The position numbers and the translations under genes were made by a program. The notes under the pieces are model-generated. The model was not told the origin of the DNA and did no database searches. It was given only the letters and a program-made list of their open reading frames with translations. Source: Flammula alnicola (Eukaryota > Basidiomycota > Agaricomycetes > Agaricales > Strophariaceae). From it: a stretch of 64,000 bases of DNA. Shown one piece after another: positions 59,127-64,000 of the stretch. Position 1 is the first letter of the stretch, and each line of letters starts with the position of its first letter. The stretch is taken from contig JADNRV010000073.1 in assembly GCA_015499995.1 (NCBI GenBank), positions 186,001 to 250,000 of the forward strand, in the 5' to 3' direction.

Positions 59127-60365
59127 CTACATAAGCGATCGCTGTATGTAGAGACCAATAGAAAATAAAATATCATTGGCCTTATCCCAGTGCAGGCTTA
59201 GGATCTAATCAAAACTAGGCTTTCGACCGAATGCAAGGAGTTGATCTTATCGCAAATAAGTATACGCTGACATGGTATTGAGTTACTATCAACGACAACG
59301 ACACCTCATGAGCTAGACAGGCGGTAAGCAATCGGGGCTTCACCTGGACAATTTATCAGGGGAGGCAATCAAGGCAATTCGTGAACCAGCAACCCGATTT
59401 CGTAGAAATGCCAGTGCTGTTGACGTTCTTGGTGGCTGCATGAATGGCAACTGTCTGATGACATCCTTCGGATTATCCACACTGCCATGTGGCTTGAGTT
59501 CCGTCGTTCATGGCCATCGTTCGACACCAAAGACCCGCTGGAAAGATGTGGAAATGTTAGCGATGTTGGACGACGTAGGAGAAGGGGGAAATCGTGCTGT
59601 AGATAGAAGGAGCGAACCAACGTGTAAACTTCATCGACCACTACGATATCCATCCACGCCATCTTCTCCTCTGGTCAGCAAGGCTCTCAACATCGAAGAA
59701 ATCAACCACCTCTTCGTTCCAGCCACGCTGTCAGAGTAAGAACTCATGACGGTCGCAGATTAGATTACGGCCATAACGCTTCTGTCTCAAAGGGGGTCAT
59801 TGCAGTCTCGGAGCAAGCTATGGTGTAACGTACCTGCCTCTCAGAGAACCTTGAAGCGTCTGAGCCGCACACAACAGAGGAGCAGGTAATGAGCGGCGAC
59901 GTGGTCGAAATAGAATGTATCTCAGGTGGCCGCATGCCCCGGGTGACGTCGGTTACATCACGTGACTCCTGGACACCCGCCTTTTTGGCGCGGCGGTTAC
60001 GCGTCCGTCACTCGCGCGTCACGCTCTGGGCACCCCGCCCTGCTCGTAGTCCTTTTCTCTTCAGTGTCCTTCTTCTTGCCTTATTTTCTATCCACTATTT
60101 GTATCTACCTGTGGAATATTTATTTTAAAGCCTTAATTAAAGCCTTCATGTGGAAAAAGGCTTGGGTTCGGGTGATTACACTGCAGGTAATAGTACACAG
60201 AGAATAAAATAATAAAATATCAATTATCTATGCCAGGAATGAGGTCATGATTCTACACAGGTGCTTGGGCAAGCAGCGAAGAAACAGAGAGAGATGACCA
60301 CTGACGACGTTCATTCTCTGTCCTCGCTGCTGTCCTGAAGTAGACAATGAAAGACAATGAAAGAA

Positions 60366-60395
60366 CACACGACAAGATGAGCGTCTTGTCGTGTG
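60366..60395. repeat. Perfect 12-bp hairpin, 6-nt loop
   Basis: CACACGACAAGA, loop TGAGCG, then TCTTGTCGTGTG. It is a perfect inverted repeat. Confidence 0.9.
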
Positions 60396-60420
60396 CTCTC
60401 TGATACATGCAACGAGGGTA

Positions 60421-60486
60421 AGATGAGACGAGCAACATAGTAACGAGGGAAGGACGTATGTCCTTCCCTCGTTACTTGTCTCATCT
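60421..60486. repeat. Perfect 16-bp hairpin inside a 9-bp outer inverted repeat
   Basis: Inner arms GTAACGAGGGAAGGAC (60440-60455) and GTCCTTCCCTCGTTAC (60460-60475) with a GTAT loop. Outer arms AGATGAGAC (60421-60429) and GTCTCATCT (60478-60486). Confidence 0.9.
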
Positions 60487-60550
60487 CACCTTCCTTAGCC
60501 ATATCTCGTCTCGCCCTCCGTAGCCACATCTCGTCTCGCCCTCCATAGCC
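60487..60550. repeat. Short tandem repeat, about 26-bp unit
   Basis: The unit CATCTCGTCTCGCCCTCC(G/A)TAGCC occurs twice in full, with a partial first unit (CACCTTCCTTAGCC). Confidence 0.7.
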
Positions 60551-63021
60551 ACGTCATGGTGATTGGTAGGTGGTAGCAAGGGTCTGCACTTGCGGTCGTT
60601 GATTGCGAGGGTTCTTGGGGTGGCGAGGGTTCTTTGGGTGTGCGTAGCGAGGCGAAACACAACGGAGAGGGACAAGGTCTGGGACCTGCGTGAATCGGGT
60701 GGAGTTAGCATCGTCGTTGGCAACACGACTCATAACTGCACGGGCCTCCCACTTCACGGGTCCCCCTGTGTTTCTCCCCCCCCTCTCCTTCATCCATGCC
60801 TCAAAAATAGCCGGCCCACATCCCTCATTCGAGGGGAGGGACACACGGCCGCGGTTCCTGTGTTTTGAGTAGGGATTGCCTATGTAAAAAGTCATTACAT
60901 GTTAGTAAAAATGTATTAGATATGTTGAATATTACATACTTACCTTCGTGCATTAGTTTTTTTGGGGAGCGGGTGGCGCGATGAGCGGAGATGGGCGTCG
61001 AGAACAGAGATTAACCGTGTTAGATAACAGTCGATGTGGTCAAGCGGAGTCTGAAATGTCGGGCCGTCTTTCCCTAATCCCTAACGATGTCCTGGGTTGG
61101 TCCTGGGTGCCGTGAACACACTAGTTATTGACGTAGGTATTAAGAAACACATAGAAATTAAGATCTTAATGTTGTCTACCATTTTTTCTATAATAAAAAC
61201 TCAAGCTTTGTAGGCTTGTGGCCCGTAAATTGTGAGACCGGGGTTGGACCGGGGCCATCATTATGGAAAAATCCCCGATTGGGGCCATGCACGGCTAAAG
61301 GCCCGACCGGGGGTTGAGAAACCGGACTTCAAGCTTCACTGGTGGATCGTGTATTCAACTGGGTACGTGCCCGACCCTCGAACGGGGGGTAACCGGCGGG
61401 GTGCCCAGAGCCAAGGTGGACCCGGTAGTATACTCTATGTATGCTCGGAGTGACCGCTAATGCTCGTCATATGAAAGACTCTGAGCGCTTAGGACTATGC
61501 CATCCAGAAACCAAAGTGAGACAATGGTCCGTGTTACCGGAATCAAGACCGGTACTTGCATCGATAAGGGTGTGGATGAAGGCCGGAGGTGAACTCGTCT
61601 AAATCGCACCACATGTGATAAATGGGATGAAACTGACAGACTTGCAACGATTCAAGAAAACATACCTCATCCTTCAACTCGAATGAGCTAACCCCGACCA
61701 CTGCTAGTGCCTCCTGACAGTCGTTCTTGTTTGAGTAATTTCCCCACCTTGAAACTTTTAATTCATAGTGCCTCCTTCGTTCACTTTATGATGGTGGCAA
61801 CTTGGTGGTTGCGAGGCGATAGAGGGGCGTCCAAGCCGGGCATTTGACATGATGGCAATGAGCTAGTGTGCTGATAGTCTGATGAATACAAGGTTAGTAA
61901 GGACAGGGGAAAGATTTTAGGTAGGGATACGGAAGATGCTCACAGCTCGTATCTGCTGGAAGATATCTGGAGGCACTTCTTCATGAACATGTGCCTCAAT
62001 AGATAGCTTTCGTTCGTTCCGTACATCTGTGCTGCTAGCAGCTTCGACGTTCGTCTTCCGGAAGTACATTAGTTTTCCCTGAATGCAATCCTAAAGCCAA
62101 GACCGGGATCATACCATGAAGACGCTACGCGTCATCTCCGTCACACCAAAATATCCATTTACATCTCAACGTTAACTCTCCAAAGGCACTCTCATAACCG
62201 ACATCGATTTCGACTGCTTTTCGGCCTTCAACTGCAAAGTTGTAAGGGCCATGGTCCTTCTAAGAGTCTCGAAAAATCTATAAAATCATTGTAGAGGAGG
62301 TTAGCACACGCAGATGGTAAGATGCAGATCCCAAGTCTGAGCGCAGAGGATCCGGGAAAATAGATGGCTTACCTTTGGAGAATGCAAATTTGACACGGGC
62401 CGTGATGAAACTGGCGAAGGTGTTCAAGAAAATGGAAGGTAGGAGGGGTGTCAGAGGCAAGTCGGACGAGCTGAGAAAGAACGTTGAACGAAAGCGTTCT
62501 TTGTTTGTTCAGGCTGCATCACTCACCCCTACATCGCTTCGTAAGCTCTATCGCACCCCAGCATCGACCATTCTCAACTGGAGGTCGGGTTCTGGTAAGT
62601 AGGTTGAGTTGTGTCCAGCTGTAGCGAATCTGGCGACGTCGAGCAGATAGACAGCCCAAGGGGGAATTGATAGCTACGATAAGGACCTCTGTATCGACGA
62701 TTGAGACCCCTCCAGAGGCCGGTTTCTCATTGAGAAATGTATCAGTGGTAGATTTAAATCTTTGGTCCTTCGCAAGGATAGCTGGTTGAGGAAGGAGACT
62801 AAGTACAGGGAGATTAGAGTCAGACGATTCGAGGAAGACGTGGACAGTGGCAACCAACTTGACTCCGACTGCATTCGTTACTACTTACACATTTTCAGGT
62901 AGACCGATGTGCCTCACGCTGCCAATAAGAACATGAGATATGAATTCGGGGTAGGACTGTACAAGCGAGTAGTGAGAATAGGAGACTGTAACTTACGAGG
63001 ATGACGAAACAAAGAAAGATA

Positions 63022-64000
63022 TCAGTAACCGAAGTGTACATATGGAACCCATGTCATGAATGCAGTGTTACCCTTTCCAAGGGTCTCTCGAACCTTCTTC
63101 GTAGCGTAATCCAAGGCATAGGCTGCCCGAGCACTGTCCAATCCCTCCGACCCGTTCTCCCTAAGCAAATTTTGATAGAACTCTGTTGCGAACTTTGGCC
63201 CATGCATATCGGAAATGCTCCACATCGTGCCAACCACACCACGATAACCAGCAGCAAGCATACCAGCAGCGAGATGCACAACTTCCTCCGACAATTTGAG
63301 GTCTCCTTTGCTTGTCTGGCATGCTGAGAGGAAAGCCAAGTCTGGGTTCGGGATTTGCTGCTTCATGATCTCGAGCAGCTCCAAGCGGCCATCGTGGAGA
63401 CAGAGGCCGCTCTCGAGAGGCTGGTGGACATCTTGCACTCCATGGCAAGCAAAGTGAACCCAACTACGGGACTTGATCTCCGCCGTCACCTTCTCTCTAG
63501 TCGCCTTAGAGTCCTCCAACAGCAGGGCGTCGATGGCGGTTCCTGTCATCAACGCTTCGAGGGCATGCGTCTCTGTTCGGGTCGAGGGTATTGAGCGAAG
63601 ACCCGGTGTGTTCGGTTGGCTGATAAGGACGAGGCTGGTACATCTGGAAGAGGTGGATGATGCAATGAATTTATCGTTAAGGGAGCGGACAGTTGGTGTA
63701 TATGACGAAACCACGAAATCGGAAACGCATGATCCTGGCTGGTATTCTGACCCATATATCCCAGCTGCGTGGAGTGGAAGAAATGCGAGTGGGCCAGTCG
63801 GGCACCACCATATACGGCGGCGATCTGAAGGATCGGAATGGTACTGAGAGTGCGAAAGATCAGTACAAATAAGTTGATAATCAACAACACCTTACAGAGT
63901 ATCCTAGTGCTTCGAGAATTGGTTGGACGACGTTGCACCAAAGTTCTTGTAGAACAAATGACATGGACGGCGGATCACGGAAATAACGCCGAACAGCGCG
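63022..64000 (-). CDS. TPR-CHAT protein, copy B, CHAT protease end (runs off the window)
   Basis: Only the C-terminal exons are inside the window. At the edge an exon reads RAVRRYFRDPPSM...LWCNVVQPILEALGYS and ends at a GTAAGG donor. After an intron ending TTCAG near 63830 the last exon runs DRRRIWWCPTGPLAFLPLHA, AGIYGSEYQPGSCVSDFVVS and so on to a stop at 63022. It is open at the site where copy A has lost a base. The CHAT (caspase-like) dyad is present: His in WVHFACHG (63442-63444) and Cys in FLSACQTS (63319-63321), with the usual GVVGTMWSISD segment after it. CHAT proteins are cysteine proteases of the caspase/separase clan. The TPR part is expected outside the window. Confidence 0.85.

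Larger units (their letters stand above)
59926..61455. mobile_element. About 1.53-kb insertion inside gene Y, with strong hairpins
   Basis: The interval is defined by loss of similarity to copy A on both sides (A runs straight through near 43350-43375). It contains two perfect hairpins (60366-60395, 60440-60475) and a short tandem array (60487-60550). I do not find convincing terminal repeats or a transposase, so the type is unknown; a non-autonomous element or filler DNA are both possible. Confidence 0.5.
59340..62890 (-). pseudogene. Gene Y, copy B, interrupted by a 1.5-kb insertion
   Basis: Minus-strand pieces match copy A. Some are more intact here: HGPYNFAVEGRKAVEIDVGY continues through CKWIFWCDGDDA, where copy A has a stop, and HYELKVSRWGNYSNKNDCQE stays in frame where copy A has an extra base. 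The 3' part (VNSTALAFLRNRVAGSR-like, near 59400) is separated from the rest by the insertion at 59926-61455, so the gene as a whole cannot be intact. Family unknown. Confidence 0.55.
59127..64000. repeat. Segmental duplication, right copy (B)
   Basis: Same order and orientation as 42795-46082, about 16.4 kb to the right. It contains two insertions relative to A: about 59590-59835 and about 59926-61455. It lacks the foldback element of A. It continues beyond the window. Confidence 0.85.

Overview
The window looks like a piece of a mushroom-type basidiomycete (Agaricomycete) genome. Nearly every gene is cut by very short introns (about 41-60 bp, GT...AG). F-box/leucine-rich genes are unusually dense, with four intact and at least two broken. 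The window also holds TPR-CHAT proteins, small Agaricomycete-type secreted and membrane proteins, and nuclear tRNA-Arg genes with a 10-nt intron. All gene calls below are my own reading of frames and splice sites; no database was searched.

Layout. 0.6-3.3 kb: an extracellular PBP-like (tungstate-binding type) protein and a small secreted/anchored protein. 3.4-6 kb: two neighbouring four-helix membrane proteins on the minus strand. 6.8-7.7 kb: a hemerythrin/HHE protein. 8.3-12 kb: a protein with two internal repeats, then an F-box gene. 12.5-20 kb: a Ser-rich protein, an ankyrin protein, a large F-box protein and an unrecognised gene. 20.9-30.4 kb: the conserved core, a P4-type lipid flippase and a Zn2Cys6 transcription factor. 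33-40 kb: three F-box genes plus gene fragments. 40.3-42.5 kb: an ABHD12-like hydrolase bracketed by two identical, inverted tRNA-Arg(ACG) genes.

From 42.8 kb to the right edge the sequence is accessory and repeat-rich. A segment carrying a TPR-CHAT gene and a second decayed gene occurs twice in direct orientation (about 42.8-46.1 kb and 59.1-64.0 kb). The left TPR-CHAT copy has a 20-unit, 135-bp, nearly homogeneous TPR array but is broken by several small indels. The right copy keeps an open CHAT domain with its His/Cys pair and runs off the window. Between the copies lie several terminal-inverted-repeat transposons (two with 8-bp target duplications, hAT-like), a truncated F-box gene, and a decayed gene of the YML020W-like hydrolase family.

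A second duplication is inverted: the 3' end of the two-repeat gene plus the F-box gene at 9.2-11.95 kb recurs on the other strand at 35.2-37.9 kb, flanking the flippase/transcription-factor core. The best candidate for a little-described system is the duplicated TPR-CHAT locus, a putative caspase-like protease with a fast-evolving repeat sensor. Its function here is inference.
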